NCBI RefSeq assembly: GCF_022581195.2
Contig: NC_061473.1
Coordinates: 9,238,001 to 9,302,000, forward strand
Reading direction: 5' to 3'
DNA: 64,000 bases
DNA from: Helicoverpa zea
Lineage: Eukaryota; Arthropoda; Insecta; Lepidoptera; Noctuidae
Part shown: positions 1 to 12,140 of the stretch, piece by piece
Numbering within the stretch: position 1 is the first letter of the stretch
How the letters are laid out: every line of letters begins with the position of its first letter
Notes under the pieces: model-generated
What the model saw: the letters and a program-made list of their open reading frames with translations, nothing else
Told to the model about the DNA's origin: nothing
The model's database searches: none
Position numbers and translations under genes: made by a program

Positions 1-30
1 AGCGAAATTGAATAAAATTATTTTATCTTT

Positions 31-272
31 ATTGGGCACGTTAAACTGTAGGTCCCGGGTGTCATTTGAACATCTTTGGCAGTCGTTACGGGTAGTCAGA
101 AGCCAGTAAGTCTGACAACCAGTCTTACCAAGGGGTGTTGGGTTGCCCGGGTAACTGGGTTGAGGAGGTCAGATACACTGTCGCTCCTTGTAAAACATTG
201 TTACTCAGCTGCACCCGGTAGGACTGGAAGCCGACCCCAACAAAGTTGGGAAAAAGCTAGACGGCTGATGAT
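31..272 (+). repeat. SINE family A body, 5'-truncated
   Basis: Runs from the GGGCACGTTAAACTGTAGGT block through CAGTCGTTACGGGTAGTCAG and TAACTGGGTTGAGGAGGTCA to GACCCCAACAAAGTTGGGA and a GATGATGA tail. The same ordered blocks recur at least a dozen times in this window on both strands, which defines the family. The head is missing here. The short reading frame through it is chance. Confidence 0.85.
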
Positions 273-1089
273 GAACTTTGTTGTTGCAAATAGCTTTTTG
301 AAACTGTAGAAATATAGATTGTAGTGTAAATAACATTGTAAATATATTAACGATTTATATATTGTTAAATTTGTAAGTAAATAAATTTTAAGCGTTTTTC
401 TTATACGTTGTTTTATTCTTTACACTTCCTATTTTCGTTACCGACAGCGTATCAGGTACCGCGGGTATCGCAGCTACCTAGTTTTGTAAATTATCTGAGT
501 ACGTACATGCATTTAGATACACACAACACAATTTTTGCAAATTAGTAGGTAGAAAGTATTCATAACAAGATTAACCCTCACTTCTTCTCTGTATGAGAAG
601 AGGTCTGTGCTCTACAGTGGGACGATAAAAAGGTTGATAATGATAAAATCAAAAATCAAAGCAAGAAGAGCTGTCATTTAGGCTTACCTACTTTGTTATT
701 CTAAATATTCTGACATAGTCATAGATAGTTTTAGCTAGCTTTTTATCGTTTAGCCCGTATAGCTATTACTTATCTCTATTGCGTATATTATACGCCGAGC
801 TAAAGTTAGTGTACCTACATTTTAAAATACAAAATACCTTATCGGTTTTCCCCGAAGCCAATAAATGCACCAATTTTTCGCCTGTCATGTATAAAGTTTC
901 TTGGAAAAACGAGCTTTCCATGACTCTTGTTGTATACCTATACCTTAAAACCTCTGGAATGCACTATGCTGAATTTTTTGCCAGAAAAATCAGAGTAAAA
1001 CTAAAGGTCATTAAAATCTTCTAAGCTTTCCCATTTCACAACCATACCTATAGACTAATAATACATATTATAAAGAGTTTTACCTTTGT
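273..1089. other. AT-rich DNA, nothing recognised
   Basis: No repeat boundary or coding signal was recognised. An 81-residue frame at 779-1024 has no recognisable motif and no splice or promoter context that I could support. Confidence 0.5.
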
Positions 1090-1104
1090 TTTTAAAAGGC
1101 TCCT

Positions 1105-1299
1105 TTTTTTTGTTTTTTTCCGACGTCAAAAATCATCAAATGACCCCTCCCGCTGTAGGTTAGCAGCGGTGAGGGAGTGTCAGACTCTTACTGACTAAAA
1201 ACCGTCGTGTTCCGTCATAGGCCTTTTATGTACCAGGGCCGCGGTATCTCTTTCGAACAACCCGCAGCCCCGGCAGGCCTTGGCCCTGCTGGGCCCCGC
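1105..1299 (-). mobile_element. Family G poly(A) retroposon, longest copy
   Basis: On the minus strand this is a ~195-bp unit ending in a poly(A)-like tract (seen as T-runs after 1105). A 15-bp direct duplication flanks it (TTTTAAAAGGCTCCT at 1090-1104 and 1300-1314), which shows target-primed retroposition. Core blocks are CGAAAGAGATACCGCGGCCC and GACGGAACACGACGG. It encodes nothing. A GGTTGTTCGAAA segment resembles a pol III B box, so a SINE is likely, but a very short LINE 3' end is not excluded. Confidence 0.85.
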
Positions 1300-1436
1300 T
1301 TTTAAAAGGCTCCTAAAAGTATTGCATCGATTTTTAATATCCTTTCACGGTTGGTATGCTACTTAGATAACCCCGGGCGACATATAATAAGTTATATTAT
1401 GCGTTATACCTAATACGTATATACCTATCTTAGTAC

Positions 1437-1485
1437 AGGAAACAGTTTCCCAGGGACGTGGGTGAAACCGCGTGAAAACGGCTAG
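1437..1485 (+). mobile_element. Helitron-like 3' end fragment
   Basis: Contains GACGTGGGTGAAACCGCGTG and ends in CTAG followed by T. This matches the 3' end of the fuller copies at 19080 and 23730. The 5' part is lost or degraded. Confidence 0.6.
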
Positions 1486-1789
1486 TTTAAGATAAATACC
1501 GATTGTAAATTAAGCTCCATCTAACAACAATTGACAGTTTAAAACCACAACTCCTATTTATTAAGAATTACGAGCAACTTCCCCCAAATCCGAAATACGG
1601 GACATTGCAGCTCCCATAAATCTTTGGGGGAAATATTTCCATGTTATCATCTCCCCTAGATACCCCTTTTCATCCCGGGCACCCCTCAGACATCCCAATG
1701 CGTTAAGATTATGATAAGCAAGACTTCTTGATCATAAAGTATGAGTAAATACGAGGTATAAAGATGTATTATTATGGTTCTTTATTGTT

Positions 1790-1990
1790 AATTTGAGGTC
1801 GCTTTTGTTTTACACGATGGTAATGTGACACGACAGATAATCGGTGACCGATTTTTTATAGGAGAAAAATAGAACACATTGTAGTGATAGTGTACAAAAA
1901 GTTGGTTAGAAAGTCCTAGTAAGAAAGACCTACAACAAATCGGACCAATTATCGGTCCTACAAAAATTCATACTTCGAAAGTGACTCTAT
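1790..1990 (+). repeat. Family P repeat, copy 1
   Basis: The block around 1840-1880 (ATCGGTGACCGATTTTT then GGAGAAAAATAGAACACA) matches, in reverse complement, 7755-7795. A second short inverted block, CGGACCAATTATCGGTCC, lies near 1940. No coding content. Boundaries are uncertain. Confidence 0.4.
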
Positions 1991-2658
1991 CACGCTTTCA
2001 CACCAGAACTACTGAACTGAATTAAAAGAAATAGTTTTTTTTATTTTATTTTATTATTAAAGCCTTACCGCAGACTTGGGGGTCCGCGCTTTTATTTACA
2101 TTTTTACTTAATTATAATTTTTTGCCGTCTTGGCCTCACAAACTTATGTCTAGTCTTAAGACTATGTGAGTCCACCGCGTATTTAAGTATTTATTTTAAT
2201 ATTTATATATATATGTATACATATTTTTTTTTAATAAAAGAAATAGTTATGTAGTAGTAAGTAAAAGAGCTAAATTAAAATCTAGATACAAAACAGCAAC
2301 TCAAAAATATTTTTTAATAATTTTCACTTAGAAAGAAATCCTCCACCCACATATTTTCTTCTAAACTTCCACATTATTCTAAAGGTGCGTTTGGACTAAA
2401 ACAAAGGTTTAAAATATAAGAACATTTTTTCAGTTTTTGTACTAACTTTCCCAGTCAGTTATTTTAATCTAATTAGTCACTAAGCTTTCTTAAGCTGTCC
2501 TGTCAATTAGATAGTTATTAGACCTAGAATAAACCAAATTGGCGCATTCTTATACTACAACAACTATTAAGTAAACTGTGTTATTACTAGCCAATGATCG
2601 ATAACCTAGCTTTGGCTTAACTGGTACCAAATGCCTCGATGGTTTAGTAGTCACGCTT
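1991..2658. other. AT-rich spacer with T/A runs
   Basis: T- and TTTTA-rich tracts (2036-2056, 2190-2235) look like the reversed tail of an old retroposon, but no family could be assigned. No coding signal. Confidence 0.4.
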
Positions 2659-2671
2659 TGTTGCACAGGGT

Positions 2672-2835
2672 ATTTTTTTTTTTTTTCCGACGTCAAAAAT
2701 CATCAAATGACCCCTCCCGCTGTGGGTTAGCAGCGGTGAGGGAGCGTCAGACTCTTACTGACTAAAAACCGTCGTGTTCCGTCATAGGCCTTTTATGTAC
2801 CAGGGCCGCGGTATCTCTTTCGAACAACCCGCAGC
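2672..2835 (-). mobile_element. Family G poly(A) retroposon
   Basis: Same unit as 1105-1299, almost identical over the shared ~160 bp. Flanked by a 13-bp duplication, TGTTGCACAGGGT, at 2659-2671 and 2836-2848. The poly(A) tail lies on the left because the copy is on the minus strand. High similarity and an exact target duplication suggest recent movement. Confidence 0.88.
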
Positions 2836-2848
2836 TGTTGCACAGGGT

Positions 2849-3475
2849 CTCGTGTACGATTCCCGAGTCGGGACATGATGAGAGATAACTAAGTAATAAC
2901 ACCTACAACTTATAAACGAAGCACTTTTTTTGTCTAAACTCACCCTAAGATCCACAGAAACTTTTCTAAGCTTACATTTTGAAATTCCACGCGCGAACAC
3001 GCATGAAATGTTGCTGTCCACTGAAACATAGAAATTATTTATAGTCGCAATCTCCCAGCAAGATCTCGGTTGCATTTTAATGCAAATATGATAAACTGAC
3101 TGCAGTGAGAATGAGCAAATCGTGTGCAACTTTCTTACTGAGATTTTCTACTGGGTAAGTTGTGTTAAGAGAATAAACTTATAGTACTTAGAACTTAGAA
3201 GGTAATATTAAGAAACTCTGTGTGTGAGTTAGATTTTCACTCTAAAGTAATTCACCGATTTGAATGAAATTCAGTACACAGTTAATCTAGAGCCTGATAA
3301 AGGATACAGTCAATCAATGTGCAGCTCCCTTTCGTTTTGTTACTTTAGTACTATTGTAAATATAATAAAACCACTGCCATCACCTGGGTTCCTTTCACAG
3401 ACGTCATGTGATACTTATCTACTTCACGTACCGATCTAAATAAATAAATAGATAATGTCAGGATACCTTTTCACA
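2849..3475. other. Unassigned AT-rich DNA
   Basis: No repeat family or coding exon recognised. A 115-residue minus frame at 2782-3129 runs across the family G boundary and is therefore chance. Confidence 0.5.
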
Positions 3476-3712
3476 CAAGGTCGGTTAGCCCCATGCTAAG
3501 TTATTAATTAACCTGTAATATGGGTGCTAACCCAACTGATAAACTACATATTACACATATACATATTTATAAATACATATTGTAACACCCAGACCACGGC
3601 CAACAAGCATGCTCATCACACAAATGTCGACCGAACCGGGAATCGAACCCGGGAAATCAGTTTCGGCAATCTGGCATGGTACCCATTGCGCCATCGAGGT
3701 GCGAGGTGCGAG
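3476..3712 (-). mobile_element. tRNA-derived SINE (family S2), minus copy
   Basis: On the minus strand: a tRNA-like head with GGCGCAATGGGTACC and a B box GGGTTCGATTCCCGGTTCGG, then TGTGATGAGCATGCTTGTTG, CACCCATATTACAGG and GGGGCTAACCGACC at the 3' end. The plus-strand copy at 21120-21375 has the same order of blocks. Confidence 0.85.
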
Positions 3713-4377
3713 GAAATATGTATTTTCAAATCACTTCAGTAAGTGACAGACTCTGAGAAAATCGCCAAAAATTCTTTGCAAATTAACACAAGGGTAACTT
3801 CCAGGTTTTGCATTTGCCCATTCGCTGGTAAACTGCAAACTTTAAGCGTCTTCCAACAGACAAACAGGAATCCCTAGTCTGCTAATAAACTAAGACAAAT
3901 AAATCAAGTTATTGTTTCAGTACACAAACTGGATGTCGTATATCATACCCGGGTAAATACAATCCTGGTTAAGTTTACTTTGACCGGGCTATCCGATGCC
4001 AGCCGATTTATTGGCCAATTTGACTTATCGGTCATGGGTAATCCAATTTGATAGACTCCAAAAAGGGTCCAAATTTGACGGTATTCGATTTGTGGCATGG
4101 GGTTATTTATAGAACTTTGTAAATTTAGTAAAACAGACTTTGAATAGGTTGACACGATGATATGGTTTTCAAATAGGTGTTTGTGTTGCTCTTTCCAATA
4201 TTTTCAATGTAAACTTGAATCTTAGAGAAAAAAGAAAAGTGTCTGAGTTTTCTAAAATCCCCCTGACAGCCTCTCTGGCGTGAAATTGTAGCAACGTCTG
4301 CTAATGAGTGGTAGCATTTGGACACGCCGGGTTTACGTGCCCTCTCAGGCACAATAACACACATAGATATATATTCA
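3713..4377. other. Unassigned DNA
   Basis: Nothing recognised. Short minus frames near 3943-4364 carry no motif. Confidence 0.45.
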
Positions 4378-4630
4378 TTATCATTTGACTAGCCTTTTTC
4401 CATCTATGTTGGGGTCGATTTCCAATCTAACCGCATGCAACTGAGAAGATGATATGTACTGCAAACCTCTCCTACCTCTTTATGCTGTGCCCTACCGGGT
4501 CCATATTGTTTCTAATAGATTGTTTAAACTTTATAAAAATACCACCTGTATAACATATGGAACGCAAATAAAGATATGAGTATTGAGTACATGGAGCGAC
4601 TGCCTATCTGACCTCCTCAACCCAGTTATC
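4378..4630 (-). mobile_element. SINE family A, minus copy split by a LINE fragment
   Basis: The A-family 3' end (4380-4445, containing ATGTTGGGGTCGATTTCCA) and the inner body (4590-4630, GGAGCGACTGCCTATCTGAC) are separated by ~140 bp that belong to another repeat (4446-4580). In uninterrupted copies such as 16696-16912 these blocks lie ~25 bp apart, so the middle is an insertion. Confidence 0.75.
4446..4580 (+). mobile_element. LINE 3' end fragment (family B) inside a SINE
   Basis: TGCTGTGCCCTACCGGGTCC, AAACTTTATAAAAATACCAC and CATATGGAACGCAAATAAAG are shared with the reverse complement of 20625-20770. The AATAAAG end followed by a short AT repeat is typical of 5'-truncated non-LTR retroposons. 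Only the 3' UTR is present. Confidence 0.65.
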
Positions 4631-4639
4631 AGAATCATG

Positions 4640-5985
4640 CGAGTAGCTAAGAACATAGTTGAAAATCAAATTAAGCCTGAAGAGACTTGAATAAGAAGTT
4701 ATTTGAGTGTGGGAGGTAAAACCACAGCCAACCAGCAAACAAACAAACGACAGTAATCAACATTAATCTGATAAATAAACAAAACCGAACACTTCCAGTT
4801 AATATAACAGAAGTCATTTCAATTAACTGCTCGGTAATCTACACAGAGTTAAGGCGCTGACACCACCGAATTGACTTGTCTCAAACAATTTTTTGGCCAA
4901 ATCTATACAGTTTTTGATGGCGAAAAAAATACATATTTTTTACTGTTTACTGTTTATTATATTAGTATAGATACTTAGAAGGCTATTCGTTGTTTTCACG
5001 TGAGTAATTACACTTACATAACAATTTTCCACCTAAAAATATTTATGACATAACTGTAAAAGTTTAATCATGAAGGTTTCCATGAAATTACCGTTTTTTT
5101 CAGGTCAAGGAATAATTCGAGGCCATAATTGCCTAAACCACACAATAATTAACAAAAATTGAGTTAAAAAAGCACTCAAATAGTTTCAATTATACGTTTT
5201 TAACCCTAAAAATTAACGTGCCTATGTTATCATTGCATGTAGAATAGAATAGAATAGAATAGAATAGAATTTATTTCCTTTTTAAATACAGTATACCAGT
5301 ACAATATTTCTTATTCTCTAAGTTCTTAATTAAAACGGTGTTTAATTATTAGGTAGGTACATTGAAACGGTAAGCGGTACATTCTTAAACTACCTAAAAA
5401 ATATTTTGTTACATATTACTTACTCGTAACATAAATGCCACCACAACTATGCAATTCAATTAGATAATAAAATAATGTCCATTGACGGTATACAAGAAAA
5501 GTTCTTTACCTATATTAATCTTGAACATTTTTGAGAACCTTGATAATTTCAAAACACATTCTCGACAAGTTTTCTCGATACAAACAAATTGTAAACTTAC
5601 CTCTTAAAATGATCTTCCAAAAAAATATCTGTATTACTTATCAACGTACATTGATAAAATTTGTATTGAACATTAACGAGTCCATATGTAAATACAGAAC
5701 TTGGTTAATTTTTATTTTTGGCTATTCAACTCATTTTAAAGCTGTATGTTAGAATGTTACGAACGTCGCGTCAACAGGCTTCTCTTTCGTAGGTACGTAT
5801 TTTGTTTTGGGTGCTGTCAGCCTCTTAAGTTTAAGAGGGTAGTTAAATTTTACGGAGCCAGGTGTCTAGACAGTTAAATAAACTTGTGTATCGTAAATTA
5901 TATTTATTGCATGATATTATGTAAGTTTGACTGTGTTGTTTTATAACTAGGTTTTTTCGTGGGTCCACCTGTGTAAATTCGTCGA
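4640..5985. other. AT-rich spacer with an (AGAAT)n tract
   Basis: A pure AGAAT microsatellite lies at about 5242-5272, followed by TTTATTTCC. That is the usual look of a minus-strand LINE tail, but no body was recognised. Nothing else supported. Confidence 0.45.
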
Positions 5986-5987
5986 GA

Positions 5988-6326
5988 AAGTCGTGGTGGC
6001 CTATTGGATAAAGAACCAACCTTTTAATTGGAAGTGTATGGGTTTGATTCCAATACAGGCAAGAACCATTGCAACTTTTCAAGTTTGTATGTACTTACTA
6101 AGTATATCTTTTACACGAACGACCGTGTTTCGGAGGGCACGTTTAACTGTAGGTCCAAATTGTCATTTTGGGCATATCTTTGGCAGTCGCTACGGGTAGT
6201 CAGAAACTAGAAAGTCTGACAACCGGTCTTACCAAAGGGTCAAGTTGCCCGAATGGGTTGAGGATATCACATAGGAAGTCTCTGCATGTAAAACACTACT
6301 ACTCAGCTGCATCCAGTTTGATGATG
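5988..6326 (+). mobile_element. SINE family A with tRNA-type head, near full length
   Basis: The head has an A-box-like GTGGCCTATTGGATAAAGAA and a B-box-like GGGTTTGATTCCAATAC at 6041-6057. A linker with TTTGTATGTACTTACTAAG follows, then the common A body (GGTAGTCAGAAACTAGAAAG, GGGTTGAGGATATC) and a short GATGATG tail. This is the best plus-strand view of the tRNA-headed form. Reading frames through it are chance. Confidence 0.85.
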
Positions 6327-6540
6327 ATATCCAAAAAACATCCGAATTGTGAGCCTCTTCCATTTTGAGAAATAAAAACAAGGAAACAGGATAATTTTAT
6401 CTCAATATTCTTGAAGCAGTACCAACAAGTAGAAACTGTGAGAAAACAGCTATTTGCACTTATACATTTTTATGCCATCACCATATATCAACTTTAAACT
6501 CCTAACCATAGTTTATGGGGTTATGGGGAAGACTATGAAA

Positions 6541-6834
6541 CATGGAGAACAAAATGACTAGCGGAGGTGCCATAACGGAAAATCTCCCAAGAAAGTAGCG
6601 CACCAAAATGCGGATGTGCGGGGGACGAGGTATCTTCACCCTTATTCGCCTTCTTTAGACCCGATAATTTTTTTGTAATACCAAAAATCGTTGACAGATG
6701 CCTAAAAAACCCGAATGCTTCGTCAGTTCACTCGTAACTGATCGTTTTGGTCATGCCCACCGTACGTATTTGAGCTAGAAGAAGGCGCCTGACCTACCTG
6801 CATTATGGCATCTCCGCTCATCTCTTACTCCATG
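6541..6834. mobile_element. Family N MITE, complete copy
   Basis: Imperfect terminal inverted repeats: left CATGGAGAACAAAATGACTA then GCGGAGGTGCCATAA; right, reverse-complemented, CATGGAGTAAGAGATGAGCG then GAGATGCCATAA. About 294 bp, no coding capacity. Other copies at 36612 (left half) and 52638-53169. No clear target duplication was seen, so the superfamily is unknown. Confidence 0.7.
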
Positions 6835-7469
6835 CTACGGAACCACTTATCATGTGCATTGGGTAAATAGAATTGTAAGCAGAAATAGTGGCTGAGAAAA
6901 TAAAAATTTACGATTTGGAACACACGTTGGGAATATTTTGGGTGTTCTAGAATTCTTGAGTAGTGAGGAAGATTTTAAAAACTGATGTGGGGAAGATTTC
7001 TAGTTTCTAGTCTTGTATCATAAAACTAGGTTTGAAAGATATATCCTAACATTTTTGAACAGTAACCATGATTTTATGACATGGACATAATTATACCAAT
7101 TAAAGTTTTCAAAATTAGTACACATTCCAGTCCTATACTAGACCGCCTGCTGTTCCAACGGTGACTCTTTGGAAGTACTAAGAGCACCAGGATAAGAAAT
7201 AGCCTATAGCCCTTCTAAATAAATGGTCTAACTATTGAAAGATTTAAAAGTTTCTGTGGTTAGCACGTTCAAGCAAACATACAAACTCTTTGGTTTTACA
7301 ACATGGCGGAGTAGGAGACCTTCACTAAACCATGTTACCCAAGCACACGAGAAGGATGTACCTACATAGGAATGTTCATTATTTTCACGTGTATAAGTAA
7401 CACCGGCCATTAAAATACCTTACAAAATGTACTCTTCTGGGTTCCCATACACACATTTTGTATAAAATT
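6835..7469. other. Unassigned DNA
   Basis: Nothing recognised. The 60-residue minus frame at 7228-7410 has no motif. Confidence 0.45.
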
Positions 7470-7800
7470 TAAATTCATACATAATCGGACCGATTTTATG
7501 TTGGATATTTACAAGTATTTTCTGACTAAGTAGCTTTTTGTAGGGTGTGTACGTTGCAATGTAGAAGTTATTGACAAAAAAACCGATAGATGGATTGTGT
7601 GAAAGTCAATATGGTTAGAAAGAATGTTACTTGCGAGATGACGGCAGATAGAAGAGTATGGAAGAAGAAAACATGCTGCGCCGACCACAAATAAAATTGG
7701 GAGAGGGGCAGGAGGATGATGATGATGACGTGTTGAGCTTTTGTTATCAGTGTGTTCTATTTTCCTCCTACAAAAAATCTGTCACCGATTTATCGGACAT
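7470..7800 (-). repeat. Family P repeat, copy 2, split by an RTE tail
   Basis: The right part (7750-7795) matches 1840-1885 in reverse complement, and the left part has CGGACCGATTTTATG. Between them, about 7640-7732, sits a LINE tail. Confidence 0.4.
7640..7732 (+). mobile_element. LINE 3' tail with (GAT)n, RTE-like
   Basis: AGAAGAAAACATGCTGCGCC, GACCACAAATAAAATTGGGA and GATGATGATGATGA. It closely resembles 14130-14215. The tail of trinucleotide repeats and the position of the stop resemble RTE elements. Only about 90 bp remain. Confidence 0.55.
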
Positions 7801-8725
7801 GTAGGCAGCGTAAGAAGAATTATGAGAATAAAGGGTGTAAAAGAAAGGAGGGCTCGTAACGCCCCCTAGTGTGAATTTGTAATAAATTTTAAAGCTACAC
7901 TGATGCGATGAGAACTTTACTGCGCCCAAGGGTGAAATATCTGTTGTTACCTTATTAAAAAATAAACTGAAAAAGTTATCTTTTAAGCCTTTTTATGTAC
8001 GTAATTTTAGTATTTTTTTTTTACAATTTAAGTAATTATATGTATATAGGCAGAAAACTTTGTCATTAAACCAGTCCTTAATTTAGTTTCAAAAAATTAA
8101 TTTGCAGGACTTAGTTTATCCATATTTTCAGAATCATTCTTTAAACCTAAGAAATATAGTTAAGTAAGTAGTAGTTAGTAAAGAACTTTAATAACTATCT
8201 ACTAATACCTATATTAATCATTTATTATACTGTACCTACTTCGTGAATAAATTGACTATTTAATACTAAAAACATTTGTCAAACAGTTGCAATATAAAGT
8301 ATAGATTAGCACAAAAATACGACATTTTCTAACAAATCTGCCATATAAACGCCATTAAAAATTAACAAAACCAGCTATCAAAATAACCTAAAAACAATTC
8401 GACCCATTTCCCTACCATTACACCTGCATACTGACGCAAGATTACCACAAATACAAACAAACGACGTGATTCACCTGGCTAGCAGCAATTAGTGTCGCGA
8501 GAGCAGACACTCAGCAGACACTCGGTGTGCACTGAGAGGCGACACTCGTCTAATTAGAGTAGCGAGACCGCTCTATGGTAGGGTGGCTGTGGGAGAAGGT
8601 TTTTTGGGACAGTCCTGTTCTTTTTTTATAATCACACCTATCGTGTGAAAAGACGGATACGTTTTTTCCTCAATTTGTCTGCATTTACACAGATTTTTTT
8701 ACCAATCTGAAATAAAATAATAATG
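7801..8725. other. Unassigned DNA with a short imperfect stem near 8490-8560
   Basis: Around 8488-8562 an AATTAG/CTAATT pair brackets GC-richer DNA with repeated CAGACACTC, which could form a weak stem. No gene or repeat boundary supported. Confidence 0.35.
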
Positions 8726-8740
8726 ATATTAAAGCATCTT

Positions 8741-8798
8741 TTTTTTTTTTTTTTTAACGACGTCAAAAATCATCAAATGACCCCTTCCGCTGTGGGTT
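8741..8798 (-). mobile_element. Family G retroposon, strongly 5'-truncated
   Basis: Only the poly(A) tract (T-run on the plus strand) and the last ~40 bp of family G are present. The 15-bp duplication ATATTAAAGCATCTT at 8726-8740 and 8799-8813 is exact, so truncation happened during insertion, as in LINE-driven retroposition. Confidence 0.9.
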
Positions 8799-8813
8799 AT
8801 ATTAAAGCATCTT

Positions 8814-9995
8814 GGTTAAAAAATTGTGTCACTTCTACAGTTAAAAATATCTCGCCATTGTTATATCCACAGATAATGTATTTTTGTTTTTAACTTAAAA
8901 TATATAATATCTACACTTCAAACTACTTGAAACTACAATAAAATAAAACTAATGAGTGTATACTAGAAAGTATGATAATGTATGCAGACAAAATATTTTA
9001 TCGCTAAAACAAATACCAATGGATGTTATCCATTTTTTCAATTGAAAGCATTCATGAACTTTTCAATTACAGTGTGAAACCCGACACATACGTGAAAGGT
9101 TTTTTTTACATTTATTTGTAACTGATATGAAACTACATACAAAGAATATTTGACTAGCTTTTGAATGACTTTTATGTTTTATTTATTGCAGCTGTTAACC
9201 GCATACAGATTGAAACACAAACCTTTTACGAGAAATACTGATAAAAGTGTTTTTTTAACATGGCAATAATATTTTTAAAATAAGGTTGGTATAAAAATGG
9301 TTTTCATATCACACTAGATAAATTGTGAAAGTTTGGATGTTGATTACTCTGTTGGTCAAAAAGTACTGAATGTATTTTGATGAGACTTGACTGTAATATA
9401 GCTTTAACTTTTCGAGCACGCATGTCGAAGCACAGTTTATTTTTTTTTATATTTTAGTATTTTGGATTTCATGACCATTTCATGACCATACATAGGTAAT
9501 ACAAGGTATATACTCAAATACAAAAAGACTTAAAAATAATTTAATCTACTATGTCTAAAAATAAAGTAATATCTCCTTAAAAGTAAAACGCATAGCCACC
9601 CTACAGCAGACACAAACGAGCGATCAAAACAGCTTAAGCCCTCGCTAAGAACATTTCATTTGTGCCAACAGCACGACTTGTGTGGCAGACTGTACGAGAC
9701 GGCTGCGGTACTATTGATAGCTTTAGACTCAGTTTCTGTAATTTATTGTTTAGGTATTTTGTAAAGTAGGTTTTAGTTTCGTTAAAAAATTGAAATTAAG
9801 TTTTTTTTTTAAATAGAGATCTGAACGTGAGTGATGACAGTCATGAACTTACTCCACTTTTGCCTCAATTTTACAGTAAAAAATAGAGAAAATAAAATAG
9901 GTAACTTAAAAAAAATATGACTTTATAATGGTTATTTATCTATTCAGTCACAAAGGATTAATCCTTTTGTTGTTGTTTATTTTGACATTATTATT
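8814..9995. other. AT-rich DNA, nothing recognised
   Basis: No repeat family or coding region recognised. Confidence 0.5.
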
Positions 9996-10225
9996 TTGAT
10001 CATCATCTCCCTAGTCTGTTCCCAACTAAGTTGGGGTCAGCTTACTAAGTACCAATGGAATAACTGCCTACCTAGTACCTGATGTTTTAATCCTACCCGA
10101 GCAACCGATATCCCTTAATTGAAAATAGACAGTCATCAGATGACCCCTCCCTCTGTGAGTGCAGCTTGGAGTATCATATTTTAACTGACTTAAACCCACC
10201 TTGTTGTGGTACTCGTAACTCACGG
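9996..10225. repeat. SINE 3' fragment plus old family G relative
   Basis: 10000-10070 (CATCATCTCCCTAGTCTGTT, AACTAAGTTGGGGTCAGC) is a minus-strand SINE 3' end related to family A. 10125-10215 carries GATGACCCCTCCCTCTGTGA and TAACTGACTTAAACCCACC, a diverged family G relative. Confidence 0.55.
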
Positions 10226-11650
10226 TTTACAGTTAGATAACGGCAACTGAAAATGGTTCAGTGAACAGACCGCAAAATACAAAATAAATAGATTTTAATA
10301 TTGACACAACTATGCATAGTTTCAGTGAATGTTATTGAGTATCAGTTTGTTACTGCATGTCGTGTAGGTACCGCTGAACATATAAATCTGTCATGGCGTC
10401 GTGTGCATTAATACTGCAAGACCCCCTTGAGAAAACATTTCTGTCGCTTGTTAGCTTGTGGGCTTACAATGCTTTGTACATACATATAATAAGTATATAA
10501 AAATAGATTTATAGAAATAGAGTATTTTACAGATGGGACAAAGCTAGGCAGATAATGACGAGGATAGGATCTAAATCTCACTGATAAACGAAGATATGTT
10601 TCAATATTTTATAAGTCGTTTCCCAACCCTACGTGATATTATTTTCTGAAATTATGATGAAATCTGAATTTGACGAACCAAGTAATATGAATAAAATGCT
10701 CAGATTGCTCGGGAATCGAACCTACAACCCAATAGATAGATACCTGATTACATTCATATATCATATATATATTCAATTTTTTTTATCATTATAACCCTTA
10801 TAATGCTGTTTTTTATTCAACAAATTTTAAGCGATTTTATCTCTTTATTTAAATTACAAATTACAGTAATCCTGTTGTAGATTACATTGAACGGGTAAAT
10901 AAATTGCAGAGACAAAGCATGTGCAATGTTACTAATTACACCCTTGAGGATTTTGTTTAAACAATGCTGTTTGTACTGAAATAGTGAATTGTTCTGTTGT
11001 TGGAGAGAGTAGGTATTCGGGTGGGAAGATGTTTATGCAATTTTTAATGGTGCATGTATGCACTACCTCTGAGTTTTCCGCCTGACCACTGGCGTTTTTA
11101 GCATTTAAAACTTTACGGCAATATTCAAAGCAAAACCATTAAAGATCTACCCTTCTAGGAAAGCATAATATCGTTTATTTCAGTCATTAGGGCAAAGAAA
11201 GTATTTTTCTTTTGTAAAGTGTAAGCAAAAAGGGATACTAGTGGTGGACAGGCGGGAATGTTCTCGATATTACCTAGAGAAGATATGGCATAGAACGCAC
11301 ACAATATAGTCCGCACTTTGAATTTTGCCTATCAATGTATGTCCTAGGCTTAATTTTGATTATTTCTCTAAACACGGACGCAATTAAACTAAATGCATTT
11401 CTTAAACTTTCTTCTAAAGTTCTATCAAACTCAAGTCAGCAAAAAATGCTTCTAACCAATTTCAAAATCCAATCTTACTAAACTGGTCCCGCTACTAACG
11501 CTCACGTGCTCAAACTAGCACCGACTCAATATCACCGCCATGACACTTATAGACAAAGTCGAAGTCGCCGACTTCGGTTCAAATGAGATCCGCTAAGAGT
11601 GGGTGCTCTTGGGCAGAATGTAGACTAAACTGTCGGCTGATAGTTGGCTT
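10226..11650. other. Unassigned DNA with one tRNA-like B box
   Basis: GGGAATCGAACCTACAACCC near 10690 is a reversed B-box-like motif, probably an eroded SINE head. Nothing else supported. Confidence 0.4.
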
Positions 11651-11654
11651 GATA

Positions 11655-12050
11655 ATTGAAAAAAATGTTGCTTTTCCCAACTTTGTTGGGGTCGGCTTCC
11701 AGTCTAACCCGATGCTGCTGAGTACCAGTGTTACAAAGACATACAACGAGCGTGGATGATACGAGGATACAAGTAGCGACTGGTTATCTGACCTCCTCAA
11801 CCAGTTAGGTACCCAGTTACCCGGGAAACTCAATACCCCTTGGTTAGACTGGTGTCAGACTTACTGGCTTCTGAATACCCGTAACGTCTGCCAAGGATGT
11901 TCAATGACAGCCGAAACACAGTCATTGGTGTCCAAGATATACCTACTTAGAAAGTACATACAAACTTAGAAAAGTTGCATCAGGTACTTGCCTGACTTGG
12001 AATCGGACCCACGCAGTCATACTCCAGAGGTTGGTTCTTTAAACCCTCCA
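11655..12050 (-). mobile_element. SINE family A with tRNA-type head, minus copy
   Basis: Read on the minus strand: AAAGAACCAACCTCTGGAG, B box GGGTCCGATTCCAAGTCAGG, linker TTTGTATGTACTTTCTAAG, then the common body ending ACCCCAACAAAGTTGGGAAA. A 10-bp stretch (GGTTAGGTACCC) looks locally duplicated. Complete or nearly so. Confidence 0.85.
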
Positions 12051-12051
12051 A

Positions 12052-12140
12052 CAGCTACGTACTACCATTCATTTCCAAACTAATTTATGAGCTCCAAGAA
12101 ACTGTCGGCCGACTAAAAGTTTGCAATGTGCAGCTGCACT
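12052..12140 (+). mobile_element. Family J MITE, right half
   Basis: CGTACTACCATTCATTTCC and CTGTCGGCCGACTAAAAGTT match the right end of the J copies at 17638 and 34451. The left half is absent. It directly abuts the SINE A copy. Confidence 0.65.

Noticed and set aside
779..1024. 81-residue plus-strand frame
   Set aside because: No motif, no promoter or splice context, composition like the surrounding AT-rich DNA.
2782..3129. 115-residue minus frame
   Set aside because: Crosses the boundary of a family G insertion, so it cannot be an old gene.
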